64,000 bases of DNA from Candidatus Obscuribacterales bacterium (lineage in GTDB: Bacteria > Cyanobacteriota > Vampirovibrionia > Obscuribacterales > Obscuribacteraceae): assembly GCA_020054205.1 (NCBI GenBank), contig JAGVLS010000018.1, positions 62,001-126,000 of the forward strand, read 5' to 3'. Of this stretch, positions 16,116 to 25,419 are shown one piece after another. The position numbers and the translations under genes are program-made. The stretch's first letter is position 1, and each line of letters begins with the position of its first letter. The notes under the pieces were generated by a model that was not told where the DNA came from, searched no databases, and saw only the letters and a program-made list of their open reading frames with translations.

Positions 16116-18497
16116 ATGAAAGCAAATCCAGCAATTTTTATAGGACTATTTTTTACTACTTTAGCCACGTTACTTTATGAATTACTGTTAGTGCGTGTGT
16201 TTAGTGTAACACTCTGGTATCACTTTGCTTTCATGGCAGTATCCATTGCTATGTTTGGCATGACAGTTGGTGCTCTTCTAGTCTATTTGTCTAAAGCTTT
16301 TACAGAAGGAAAAGTAAGCAAACATATTACTAATGCTTCTTTTTTATTTGCTCTTACCATGCTTGTTAGTTTTTGGGTGCATTTGCAACTACGTGTTATT
16401 CCTTATCCATCGTTAATTGGTTTTTTAACGATGTTTGTTACTTATGTATTAATCAGTGTGCCGTTTATTTTCGGTGGAATTACTGTCTGTTTATGTTTGA
16501 CACGATTTAAAGAACAAGTGGGTAAACTGTATGCTATCGATTTAATTGGTGCTGCTGGTGGCTGCTTGTTATTAGCTCCTGTTTTAGAAACTTTTGGGGT
16601 GACAAGTTCGGTAATTCTTTTGTCTTTAATAGCTATGATTGGTGCTTTATCATTTTCATTAGCTGATAAAGCCAATAAAACAACTACTTTATGTGCAGTA
16701 GCCGTGATAGCTTTTATAGCTTTATTAGGGCTAGATTCCCAAAATCATTTTATGAAATTGAATTGGGTAAAAGGTTTTCCTGATCCGCCAGCAGCCTATG
16801 AAAAATGGAATGTATTATCAAGATTGCGTGTTTTTGGTGATAAAAATAAAGATGCTTGGCCAAGAGCATGGGGTCTTAGCCACACATTGCCTGAAGATTT
16901 TAGAGTAAAAGAATTAGGGCTTAATATCGATAATAGTGCTTTTACTGTTTTGACTGCATATGATGGAGACGCAGAAAAAGTAAAACATTTAAAATACGAC
17001 ATCATTAATTTAGGACATTATTTGCGCCACAATGCAGACGTAGCTGTAATAGGTGTTGGTGGTGGAAGAGATGTTTTATCGGCTTTGATTTTTAATCAAA
17101 AATCAGTCACTGGTATGGAAATTAATCAAGGCATAATTGATGTATTGTCTCGTCAATTCAATGATTTTACTGGCAATATACATGCCGATCCAAAAGTCAA
17201 AATAGTAAATAGCGAAGCAAGAAGTTATTTAGCTAGCAACAAACAATTATATGATCTAATTCAAATATCGCTAATAGATACTTGGGCAGCAACAACTATT
17301 GGTGCACATGTACTTACAGAAAATAATTTGTACACAGCTGAAGCTTGGAAAATATTTTTTAATAGGTTGAAACCAAATGGAATTATTACATGTTCTAGAT
17401 GGTCTGCACCTAAATCGCCAGCAGAAGTTTATCGCTTACTAAATATTGCTGCCCACACTTTAAGAGAAGAAAAAGTCAAAGATCCTTTGGCTCATATAAT
17501 TTTAGCTGAGAGCTTACCAGACATAAAAAATCCAGAACTTGAACGTGTTGGTACTTTAATTGTTTCCAAAGCTCCATTTAATAAAGATGAGCTCGCTCAG
17601 TTTGAAGCTATATGTAAGTCTATGCAATTTCAAGTTTTGCTTGATAATAATATTTGTCAGAGTCCTATACTTAAAGCAATTGTTGAACAGGGCAATGATC
17701 AATCATTTTTAGACTCGCTGCCATATAATATTGCTCCACCAACTGATGATAGTCCATTTTTCTTTCAAATGGTACGCATGAAAGATTGGTTGAAATGGTC
17801 CAATTTTACTGAAGTTGGTCATTTCAATATGATTGGTACTTTTACTTTAGTATTTTTGTTGATTATAGTTAGTTTGCTTACTCTTTCGTGCATTATATTG
17901 CCTTTGTTTTGGAAAGGAAAAATTGAAAGCAAAGGAGCCGTATGGCCATACTTTATATTTTTTAGTTGTATTGGTATGGGCTTTATGTTTATTGAAGTTT
18001 CACAATTACAAAGATTTTCTGTTTTGTTAGGACATCCTAGTTATAGCCTTTCAGTAGTTTTATTTACTTTGTTATTAGCGACCGGTATTGGTAGTTATAT
18101 AGCCGATAAATTACAGAAACAAGAAAAGCTTTGGATTTGGATGATTACTTTAATTGTTGTTTTAAGTACTTTTGGTTTATTGTCGGCTTATATTGCTCAG
18201 GCTTTTCAGGAACAATCACTTACATACAGAATACTGATGGCGGTAGCTGTATTATTTCCACTTGGGCTAGTATTAGGTACAGCTTTTCCTTTAGGCATGC
18301 GCCTTGCTTTAAGACAATGTAGCTCAATTACACCCTGGTTATGGGGGTTAAATGGGGCAACTTCTGTATTTGCATCTGTCTTAGAAGTAATTATTGCTCA
18401 AACAGCGGGCATATCATTTGCTTATTGGCTGGGCGTTTTATTCTACTTTGTGGGGGCTTTGGTACTAGCTACAACTTATAAGAGCGAAGCTGGATAA
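16116..18497 (+). CDS. Spermidine-synthase-like membrane protein
   Basis: 793 residues. About seven membrane helices at the N-terminus (residues 1-215), a soluble Rossmann domain at about 290-500 and about seven more helices to the end. The Rossmann part has the glycine-rich VIGVGGGRDVLSALI (about residue 308) and an acidic TGMEINQGIIDVLSR segment, as in spermidine/spermine synthases, plus LIQISLIDTWAATTIG where the synthase active-site block lies. Such multi-pass synthase-like proteins are widespread but their substrates are largely unknown; a true aminopropyltransferase role is unproven. GAAAGGG precedes the start. Last gene of the cluster that begins with the TPR protein. Confidence 0.8.
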   Translation: MKANPAIFIGLFFTTLATLLYELLLVRVFSVTLWYHFAFMAVSIAMFGMTVGALLVYLSKAFTEGKVSKHITNASFLFALTMLVSFWVHLQLRVIPYPSLIGFLTMFVTYVLISVPFIFGGITVCLCLTRFKEQVGKLYAIDLIGAAGGCLLLAPVLETFGVTSSVILLSLIAMIGALSFSLADKANKTTTLCAVAVIAFIALLGLDSQNHFMKLNWVKGFPDPPAAYEKWNVLSRLRVFGDKNKDAWPRAWGLSHTLPEDFRVKELGLNIDNSAFTVLTAYDGDAEKVKHLKYDIINLGHYLRHNADVAVIGVGGGRDVLSALIFNQKSVTGMEINQGIIDVLSRQFNDFTGNIHADPKVKIVNSEARSYLASNKQLYDLIQISLIDTWAATTIGAHVLTENNLYTAEAWKIFFNRLKPNGIITCSRWSAPKSPAEVYRLLNIAAHTLREEKVKDPLAHIILAESLPDIKNPELERVGTLIVSKAPFNKDELAQFEAICKSMQFQVLLDNNICQSPILKAIVEQGNDQSFLDSLPYNIAPPTDDSPFFFQMVRMKDWLKWSNFTEVGHFNMIGTFTLVFLLIIVSLLTLSCIILPLFWKGKIESKGAVWPYFIFFSCIGMGFMFIEVSQLQRFSVLLGHPSYSLSVVLFTLLLATGIGSYIADKLQKQEKLWIWMITLIVVLSTFGLLSAYIAQAFQEQSLTYRILMAVAVLFPLGLVLGTAFPLGMRLALRQCSSITPWLWGLNGATSVFASVLEVIIAQTAGISFAYWLGVLFYFVGALVLATTYKSEAG

Positions 18498-18708
18498 ATA
18501 CCGGTCATATCTGGCGGTTGTTATCAAGGGGGCTTATTTCATTTGACACTGTAAATAAGTGCTGGCAGTATCATAATTGGCTATTAACTAGAAATGAGTC
18601 TTTATGCACTTATTGCCCCGATTAAGAGCATGCGGAACTAATTCAAGAGCGTGGCGTCGACTTAATTATCTGGTATCTTTGAAATTAATAAACGAAAAGG
18701 GCAAATTT

Positions 18709-19473
18709 ATGGTTAAATTTGTTGGCATATTTTTGTATTTGTGTCTAACTTTTTGCATTGGTAGTGAAGTTGCTGCAAAAGCACCACAAATTATTCATGC
18801 TTATGAAGGTGAATATACTGAGGCGATTTTTGATGGTTCTCAAAAGTTGTGGAAAAAATGGCGTGTTATTTCTAATGCCAAAATTTTCTATTCGGAAAGC
18901 AAAGATGGTAGCAATTGGACTCAAACATCAGAGCCAGCTTTTGAAAAGTCAAATGATGCAAGTGATTGGGATCATTCAGTTGTAAATCATCCAGTTATTG
19001 TATTTAACGAAAAAGCTCCTAAATCAAAACGGTATATGCTTTTTTACTCAGCCTATAACGATAGTGGTAAATATCCATTTGGTGGTATTGGACTGGCAAC
19101 ATCTAGCGATGGCAAAAATTTTACTAGATTGAATGAAAGCCTATCTGCATATAAGAAACAAGGATTGGTTGTATCAACCGAATCACAAGAAAAAGATAAC
19201 GAAGATAAAGATAATGCAGGAGCAATATTATTCGAGCCACAAATCATCTGGAAAGACGGTAATTATCATATGTGGTGTTCCAAGATTTATTTTGATGATA
19301 GTGGTGATCCAAGTTCAGCTGGAATTTCTCATGCCATTTCAAAAAATGCTATCAGTTGGAAGGTTTCATCAAATGATTTACTCAAATTTTGTTTTGGTAA
19401 AAAGACAGTCGACAAACAGTATTTAAAAAACAAATTGCATAATATATCAACAGTGTACAGAGAAGTAATGTAA
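18709..19473 (+). CDS. Secreted GH43/GH32-like five-bladed propeller protein
   Basis: 254 residues from the ATG at 18709, chosen because AAAAGGG precedes it and it begins a clear Sec signal peptide (FVGIFLYLCLTFCIG, cleavage near AAA-KAP). The frame is open to 18604, but that upstream text is basic and unlike a signal. The mature chain has blade-like repeats: AKIFYSESKDGSNWTQ, HPVIVFN, RYMLFYSAYND, GIGLATSSDGKNFTRL, LFEPQIIWKDGNYHMWCS, GISHAISKNAISWK, typical of GH43/GH32-like glycosidase propellers. It stops rather early; only about three or four blades are visible, and the C-terminus is basic and atypical, so a 3' truncation is possible. An out-of-frame coding-like segment follows (19484-19603). 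Confidence 0.65.
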   Translation: MVKFVGIFLYLCLTFCIGSEVAAKAPQIIHAYEGEYTEAIFDGSQKLWKKWRVISNAKIFYSESKDGSNWTQTSEPAFEKSNDASDWDHSVVNHPVIVFNEKAPKSKRYMLFYSAYNDSGKYPFGGIGLATSSDGKNFTRLNESLSAYKKQGLVVSTESQEKDNEDKDNAGAILFEPQIIWKDGNYHMWCSKIYFDDSGDPSSAGISHAISKNAISWKVSSNDLLKFCFGKKTVDKQYLKNKLHNISTVYREVM

Positions 19474-19483
19474 AAATGGATAA

Positions 19484-19603
19484 TTTGAGCTAGAAAAGGC
19501 TTGTCATGCTGTTTATAATAAATATCATAATTTTATTTTGGATAAAAAACTAGAAAGCAGCATTCATTGGTCTCGTTTATTGGTCGCGAATTGTTTTTCT
19601 TAA
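19484..19603 (+). other. Coding-like open segment without a start between two genes
   Basis: In the third frame, 39 codons are open (ending HAVYNKYHNFILD, KKLESSIHWSRLLVANCFS, stop TAA 19601). The composition looks protein-like, but there is no plausible start codon. It may be the displaced C-terminus of the upstream gene, a displaced N-terminus of the helicase, or chance. Confidence 0.2.
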
Positions 19604-22600
19604 GTAATAAGCCAGAGGCTGCTCAATCGCCAGCATCGTCAATATTAACTGGTGGCGATGAAAATGCTCTTTCCAATTTAAACTTCAAATATCCTTTACG
19701 GCGTTATCAAAAAGAAATATTGGAGCTGATTAAATTAAAACTCTCAAGAGGAGAACAACAGCTTCACGTAGTAGCACCACCTGGTGCTGGTAAAACAATT
19801 ATTGGTTTGCAATTAGTTAGCGAATTAAAATATCCAGCGCTTATAGTTTCGCCTACTACTACTATTCAAGCTCAATGGGCACAAAAACTAGATTTATTTT
19901 TGGGAGAAAATACTGAATTTGAATCAATTGATATTATTGGTACTCATGAGCATAAGCCGTTAAAACCAATTACACTTCTTACCTATCAAGTCTTATCTAC
20001 TCCTGGTGGTGAGCAAGAGTATTTAGAAAAATTAGCTCATAAAGCTTGGATTCAAGAACTAATCTCTGGTAAAGCATCTTTTGGGCAAGCGGAAGTACGC
20101 ATTCTTGAGCTCATGCAAAATAACCGTCGTGCTTATAACAAAGAATTATCTAGGCATATCAGTCGCATTCGACGTAAATTAACGGAAGTGATTGATTTAA
20201 GAGAAATATTGCATCCAAATGCCCTGGAATTATTACAAGCATTAAGACGGCAAAGATTTAAAGTTGTAATTTTTGATGAATGTCATCACTTAACTGATTA
20301 TTGGGCAGCAGTAATGACTCATGTGATAAAACAATTGGATGATCCAATTGTAATTGGGCTGACTGGTACTCCCCCAGAAGGCAAATCTTCTAAACAAGAA
20401 AATCGTTATTTATCATTAGTTGGTGATATAGATTATCAAGTTCCAACACCAGCTTTAGTCAAAGAAGCAGGGCTAGCTCCATTTCAAGATTTAGTTTGTT
20501 TTACTGAGCCGACAGAAGCAGAAGATAAATTTCTTGAAGAACAACATGAAGATTTCCACAAGCTAATTGAGGAATTACAAGTAAGTAGTCCTAATCTTTT
20601 GAGTGAGTGGATCAATCAAAGAATAAATGAAATTACATCCAAAAGACAGTTTGAACATTTTGCTTTGGCTAATCCTTTATTAGCACAGGCTATGATGCGT
20701 TTTATTTGGCATAGCAAAATTGCTTTGCCAGAACATTTAGAATTTAGTCAAGCTTATCGTCAGCCACCTTTTATAGATGATTGGATGGTATTGCTGGAAG
20801 ATTTTGCTCTTAATTATTTAAAACTTAGTGCTTCTTCTGATAATCATCAAATTTATGATCGGATTAAATCAGCAGTAGGAAAATTGGGTTATGGCATAAC
20901 TGAACAAGGTTTGCGTAAACAAGCATCGCCAGTAGATAGGGTTTTAGCTTTTAGTCGTAGTAAATCACAAGCAGTATCAAAAATTTTAGAAATTGAATAT
21001 AGAAGTTTAGATGACAAATTAAAATCTGTAGTTGTTACTGATTTTGAAACTATGTCAGCTACAGCGGTAGGCGCAGCCCGTGGTGTATTAACTGAAGAAT
21101 CAGGGGGTGCAATTGCAGTATTGAGAGATCTCTTAGCTAGTGAGATAAGTAATGATTTAAATCCATGCCTTGTGACAGGTTCTTTGTTCTTTGTTGATAC
21201 ACGTATTGCAAAAACAGTTATTGATATTGGACGCAGATATCTAAAAGAAAATGGTATAGATATTCAGCTACAATGCATAGAGCATGAAAATGATTTATTT
21301 CAAGGCATAAGAGCTCAATCTGGGTTGTGGGAGTCAAAATTATATGTTGGTTTGGCTACTTATTTGTTGGAAACAGGGGTAACCAAATGTTTAATTGGTA
21401 CTCGTGGTTTATTTGGTGAGGGTTGGGACTGTCAGTCTTTAAATACTCTTATTGATTTAACAACTACTACAACTGCTATGTCGGTTAAACAATTGCGTGG
21501 ACGATCAATTCGCTTAAATGTGAACGATCCCCTTGGTGCCCGCAAAGTAGCAAATAACTGGGATGTTGTTTGTATTGCTCCTGATTTAGAAAAGGGCTTG
21601 AATGACTATTATCGTTTTGTGCGCAAACATGATGGTTATTTTGGTATATCTGATGATGGGCAAGTTGAATGTGGTGTAGGACATGTACATCCTTCATTCT
21701 CAGAACTTACACCAGCTGAAGTTTTTTCCCAACTAGAATCATTTAACGAGGAAATGTTCAATCGTGCTCTCGTTCGCGACAAAATTTATGATTTATGGAA
21801 AGTAGGTAAGCCTTATCATAATCGTTTGTTGGGTTGTGTAGAAATAGGCGGGCTGAGAAAGTTGAATCTAACGCCGCCAGCTTTAAAACGTAATTTAGAC
21901 TATAAAGAACATGCTAAATTATTACGCGCGTATCTTAATGGACTATCTTTTGAATATGGCAGCATGGCTGTTATTAGTTCAGGTATAACATATGCTGCTT
22001 TAATTAATATGGCTATGCCTTATTATGCTTTCATACCTTTTGTACCCTTTTGCTTATTTGCATATTTAGGTTGGAAACAATATAGAAGATTGTTTTTTAG
22101 ACTGAAAGAAGAAACTTTAGAGCCAAATTCGCAAGAATCATCTTTGTATGATATTAGCGCTGCCATTCTTTCTGCTCTCAAACAAACTAAATTTTTACCA
22201 AAACATATTACCAATGAAGCTATTTATATAAATAAGCGACTTGATGGCAGTTATCGCGTATTTTTAGATGGTGTAGAAGAAGAACATTCCCAATATTTTG
22301 TTAGATCTCTTTCGGAGGCTATGGCACCAATAAGCAAACAACCTTTTGTTATTGGTAAGTATGAATATGTTTTTGCTGAAACATATAAAGAAAAAAATAA
22401 ATTCTTCAAACAATATTTAAAAGGTGAGAAAGCGCCAGAGCTTGTGGCATATCATGCTGTACCGGGATTATTGGCTCGTTCTGAAAAAGGTAGACAAGCT
22501 TTTGAGTCTGCCTGGAATAAATACGTAAGCCCAGGCTTTATTGAACAAATAGAAAATAGCCCAGAAAAACTAAGTGAATATTTTGGTATTGGACCAAGCC

Positions 22601-22626
22601 TTGCTCAGCGTTTGTTGTGGGAATAA
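19567..22626 (+). CDS. SF2 DECH-box helicase with two apparent membrane helices
   Basis: 1019 residues. Helicase motifs: Q-like LRRYQKEILELI, motif I APPGAGKTIIG (70-80), Ia/TIQAQWAQK, motif II DECHH (237-241), motif III LTGTPP, motif V region GTRGLFGEGWDCQSL and motif VI QLRGRSIRLN (about 642-651), an XPB/type III restriction-like arrangement. A long helical insert sits at about 155-225 between motifs Ia and II. Uniquely, residues about 800-840 (MAVISSGITYAALINMAM, YYAFIPFVPFCLFAYLGW) form two hydrophobic helices flanked by KQYRR, followed by 180 soluble residues ending in a helix-hairpin-helix-like FGIGPSLAQRLLW. Start is a TTG at 19567 with a weak ribosome site; no in-frame ATG is nearby. 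No restriction or defence partners adjoin. Nucleic-acid role inferred, localisation to the membrane inferred. Confidence 0.8.
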   Translation: MVSFIGRELFFLSNKPEAAQSPASSILTGGDENALSNLNFKYPLRRYQKEILELIKLKLSRGEQQLHVVAPPGAGKTIIGLQLVSELKYPALIVSPTTTIQAQWAQKLDLFLGENTEFESIDIIGTHEHKPLKPITLLTYQVLSTPGGEQEYLEKLAHKAWIQELISGKASFGQAEVRILELMQNNRRAYNKELSRHISRIRRKLTEVIDLREILHPNALELLQALRRQRFKVVIFDECHHLTDYWAAVMTHVIKQLDDPIVIGLTGTPPEGKSSKQENRYLSLVGDIDYQVPTPALVKEAGLAPFQDLVCFTEPTEAEDKFLEEQHEDFHKLIEELQVSSPNLLSEWINQRINEITSKRQFEHFALANPLLAQAMMRFIWHSKIALPEHLEFSQAYRQPPFIDDWMVLLEDFALNYLKLSASSDNHQIYDRIKSAVGKLGYGITEQGLRKQASPVDRVLAFSRSKSQAVSKILEIEYRSLDDKLKSVVVTDFETMSATAVGAARGVLTEESGGAIAVLRDLLASEISNDLNPCLVTGSLFFVDTRIAKTVIDIGRRYLKENGIDIQLQCIEHENDLFQGIRAQSGLWESKLYVGLATYLLETGVTKCLIGTRGLFGEGWDCQSLNTLIDLTTTTTAMSVKQLRGRSIRLNVNDPLGARKVANNWDVVCIAPDLEKGLNDYYRFVRKHDGYFGISDDGQVECGVGHVHPSFSELTPAEVFSQLESFNEEMFNRALVRDKIYDLWKVGKPYHNRLLGCVEIGGLRKLNLTPPALKRNLDYKEHAKLLRAYLNGLSFEYGSMAVISSGITYAALINMAMPYYAFIPFVPFCLFAYLGWKQYRRLFFRLKEETLEPNSQESSLYDISAAILSALKQTKFLPKHITNEAIYINKRLDGSYRVFLDGVEEEHSQYFVRSLSEAMAPISKQPFVIGKYEYVFAETYKEKNKFFKQYLKGEKAPELVAYHAVPGLLARSEKGRQAFESAWNKYVSPGFIEQIENSPEKLSEYFGIGPSLAQRLLWE

Positions 22627-22644
22627 ATAAATAGGGATAAATAA

Positions 22645-23124
22645 TTAGTCTAGATTTGCCAAAATAGCAAGTGATTCGTCTATGTGTTTTTGAGCATTGA
22701 ATTGAGAATTAAAAATGTGGCGAATAATGCCTTTTTTATCAATTACATATGTGACACGTCCAGGGATAATTCCTAAAGTAGCTTTGATGCCATATAACTT
22801 ACGTACACGATCATTTAAATCGCTAAGCAAAATATATGGTAAGTGATGATTTTGAGCAAAATTGTTTTGCGCTTCTTTAGAGTCAGAGCTAATGCCAATA
22901 ACTTGAGCTTGAGCATCTAAAAAAGATTGATAATTATCTCTAAAACTACAAGCTTCAGCAGTACATATAGCAGTGCCTACTTTAGGAAAGAAAAATAAGA
23001 CTAAATTTTTGCCTTTAAAATCTGATAAAGAAAATTCAGTTCCATCTTGTAAAGGAAGTTTAAAATCTGGTGATAAATCACCAATAGAGGGAGACTTTGT
23101 CAATTTCAAAATTCTATTTAGCAA
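22645..23124 (-). CDS. bcp: Thiol peroxidase, BCP/PrxQ type
   Basis: 159 residues. Thioredoxin fold with LVLFFFPKVGTAICTAEACSFRDN: peroxidatic C54 and resolving C59 five residues later, as in atypical PrxQ/BCP peroxiredoxins. The usual T-P-G-C is T-A-I-C here, so two of the loop residues differ. Reduces peroxides using thioredoxin. It overlaps the upstream TerB-like gene by 7 bases and is convergent with the helicase gene. Confidence 0.92.
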   Translation of the reverse strand: MLNRILKLTKSPSIGDLSPDFKLPLQDGTEFSLSDFKGKNLVLFFFPKVGTAICTAEACSFRDNYQSFLDAQAQVIGISSDSKEAQNNFAQNHHLPYILLSDLNDRVRKLYGIKATLGIIPGRVTYVIDKKGIIRHIFNSQFNAQKHIDESLAILANLD

Positions 23125-23348
23125 TAATTCATTTCATCGCGCAAGAGCAATTTTTTCAACATATCGAGAGCTTTATCATCAAATACGTTATCATTCAAAG
23201 CTCTTTCTAAAAATAATTTTTCTTCTGTGGAAACACGTCCATCAGCTACGATCAATTCTTTAATAGCATGGGCATCATATTTTGATATTTTGCCATCGTC
23301 ATGCAATATATCTTTAAGGGCTTGTTCTAATGTTTTGATGCTGACCAC
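23118..23348 (-). CDS. Small TerB-like helical protein
   Basis: 76 residues. A DGKISKYDAHAIKELI and DGRVSTEEKLFLERALNDNVFDDKALDML repeat: two acidic EF-hand-like helix turns, as in TerB/DUF533-like proteins. Overlaps the peroxiredoxin gene by 7 bases, so the two are translationally coupled and probably form a stress operon. Function unknown. Confidence 0.6.
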   Translation of the reverse strand: MVSIKTLEQALKDILHDDGKISKYDAHAIKELIVADGRVSTEEKLFLERALNDNVFDDKALDMLKKLLLRDEMNYC

Positions 23349-23415
23349 GGCAAATCTCCTCTTACAAAATTAGTATGGCAGATTATACTTAATTGTAAGC
23401 AAATAGGTAATATTA

Positions 23416-23757
23416 ATGACTTCTTTTTGTGATGGCGCTGAAATTACAGTTCTGGAATTGAAAAATCAGTTGGACACTGGTTTAAATGCCTTGTTATTGG
23501 ATGTCAGAGAGGCACATGAACTAAATATTTGTTCGTTAAAAAATGACTTTCATATACCCCTTGGTGACCTGGCAGACAGAATACAAGAGCTTATGGACCA
23601 CAAAGAAAAAACAATTATTGTTTATTGCCGCTCAGGTCGGCGCAGTCAAATAGCAACCAATTATTTAAGAGCAAATGGATTTAGCTCAGCCTTTAATTTG
23701 CAGGGTGGCATTCTTGCCTGGGCAGATAATATTGATAATAAAATTACTAAATATTGA
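23416..23757 (+). CDS. Rhodanese-domain protein
   Basis: 113 residues, single rhodanese domain. LLLDVREAHELNICSL (CH2A-like), IPLGDL and the active loop VYCRSGRRSQIATNYLRANGF with C71, followed by LQGGILAWAD. Single-domain rhodaneses move sulfane sulfur between thiols. GGTAAT precedes the ATG; a better ribosome site is not visible. Divergent from the TerB-like gene. Confidence 0.9.
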   Translation: MTSFCDGAEITVLELKNQLDTGLNALLLDVREAHELNICSLKNDFHIPLGDLADRIQELMDHKEKTIIVYCRSGRRSQIATNYLRANGFSSAFNLQGGILAWADNIDNKITKY

Positions 23758-23765
23758 AGCCTAAA

Positions 23766-24095
23766 TTACATAGGGAAAATTTCAGCGCCGCCTAAAATAT
23801 AGACTTTGTTCAATTTATGTTTTGATTTAAAGCTTACTGGATTTTCTGGCTTGCTTTGTTTTTTATATCGATCAATTGTTGGTTCAACTGGAGTTTTGAT
23901 CAATTCATTTGATGTTTTAGCCAACATTTCTTTAATTACATTGCTCACTAAAGAACTGCCTAAAAATCCTGAATAATTTTGATTGGCAAAACCATTATTA
24001 GCTAAACATTGAGAAGTGTTTAGAGAGATACTTAGCGCTATAGCTAATAATATTGCACAGGTATATATGTTGATTTTATTAATGTGTTTATTCAT
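23766..24095 (-). CDS. Small secreted protein of unknown function
   Basis: 109 residues with a signal peptide (YTCAILLAIALSISLN, probable cleavage after CLA). The mature part is short and polar (KTPVEPTIDRYKKQSKPENP, KSKHKLNKVYILGG) with no family I know. It is convergent with the rhodanese gene, 8 bases apart. A 161-base gap separates it from the next minus-strand gene. Confidence 0.5.
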   Translation of the reverse strand: MNKHINKINIYTCAILLAIALSISLNTSQCLANNGFANQNYSGFLGSSLVSNVIKEMLAKTSNELIKTPVEPTIDRYKKQSKPENPVSFKSKHKLNKVYILGGAEIFPM

Positions 24096-24256
24096 AACTG
24101 TACGTCAGTATAATTGGGCTTTTTAGTAAAAGAAAGTGTATTAGTCATTCCTTAATGTTAATGCGTAAATTATGTATCAAATAGATACGTAAAAAAGCCT
24201 TCCCATATATTGATAGAATTGCCAAGGGATAATTAGTTCCCGGCATTAAAATGAGA

Positions 24257-25285
24257 TTATGCTAATGCAGCTGCTAATGGTTCTGGTGGTTTAACACGAA
24301 TACGTTCAGCTTCTTCAACAGCTTCTGACTCAATAGCCCAAACATATAAACATGAATAAAAGGCAGATCTTACATAAATAGATAAGGCCGTCACTATTAC
24401 TACTGCTATTACCCAAAGTAAGCTTGAAGCAATAACTGGCAATGACGTAGGACTGATATGAGTGTAATAGACAGCACCAAAGCCAGCTAAACCACCTAAA
24501 TAAACAAGTCCAGAAGTAATGCGACAGATAAGGTCTACACCTACTTCACCTACACCTATAGTTAGTAAATTACCTTGAGCAATTTTATCTGCTCGCTTTA
24601 ATCCACCCCAGAATGATGAACCTTCAATGACAATGGCAGGTAAAATTAAGTGTCCAGCTAATGTCCAAAATATTTCTACTATGCCGGCTAAGAAATTAAA
24701 GCCCATGCCTAAAAAGCCAGAATTACGTTTATTGCGCATCCAACCAGCAATGCGTTTAGCAATTAATGTAACTAAGCCAAGCATAATAATGGCTGGTAAT
24801 GATTGAAATACAGCTGAACAAGCAAGGGAAAATTTGCCAGAGCCTTTTCCTTCAGTGAGGTGACTATAAACAAGGGCTGTAGTTACACCTTCTAAAAAGC
24901 GATTAGCTAACCACCAAATCATCATTAAACTTGTAACTAAAATAACATTATCATATGAAAACAAATTACCCATGGCAGCAAAACCACTTTGATCACCAGG
25001 ACCATTTAAGGTAGTTAGATTAAGCATTTGGTTTAAACCCCCAGCTTGTGGGTGATTTAATAAACCATGTGTAGGTGGTCCACTCACATGTTGGCTAGCC
25101 ATAGATGAAATAGCCTTGGAGCCTTGTTCCCCAATCTTTTGGCTGCCTAACCATAAGAGCAAAATACCAAAGAATATATTGCTTAATACAGTTAAAATTG
25201 ATGGTAAAAGAAGCCGCTTGTCCTGAAAGCCCATTTTTAGGCTGGCAGCAATCATTCGGAAACCCCGAGAAAACGACTCAAACAT
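24257..25285 (-). CDS. DUF6159-like multi-pass membrane protein
   Basis: 342 residues. Starts MFESFSRGFRMIAASLKMGFQDKRLLL, then about six membrane helices (for example LSNIFFGILLLWLG, MMIWWLANRFLEGVTTALVY, FLAGIVEIFWTLAGHLILPAIVIE, SSLLWVIAVVIVTALSIYV) and a short tail RIRVKPPEPLAAALA. The initial segment and the PAIVIEGSSFWGGLKRADKI block match the DUF6159 family, known only as integral membrane proteins. Upstream of the acyl-CoA ligase gene it is in the same direction but 135 bases away. Confidence 0.65.
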   Translation of the reverse strand: MFESFSRGFRMIAASLKMGFQDKRLLLPSILTVLSNIFFGILLLWLGSQKIGEQGSKAISSMASQHVSGPPTHGLLNHPQAGGLNQMLNLTTLNGPGDQSGFAAMGNLFSYDNVILVTSLMMIWWLANRFLEGVTTALVYSHLTEGKGSGKFSLACSAVFQSLPAIIMLGLVTLIAKRIAGWMRNKRNSGFLGMGFNFLAGIVEIFWTLAGHLILPAIVIEGSSFWGGLKRADKIAQGNLLTIGVGEVGVDLICRITSGLVYLGGLAGFGAVYYTHISPTSLPVIASSLLWVIAVVIVTALSIYVRSAFYSCLYVWAIESEAVEEAERIRVKPPEPLAAALA

Positions 25286-25419
25286 TTTGTAAAAACCCTC
25301 ACAAATAGGGCAAACTAATTAGTAAGAAACAGTCAAAATTAAAAGCTATATTTCAGAATCATTAAGAATGTGGACTCGCCTACATTGTAAGCGGCTGTCA
25401 AGGCAAAGTAAAGCATATT

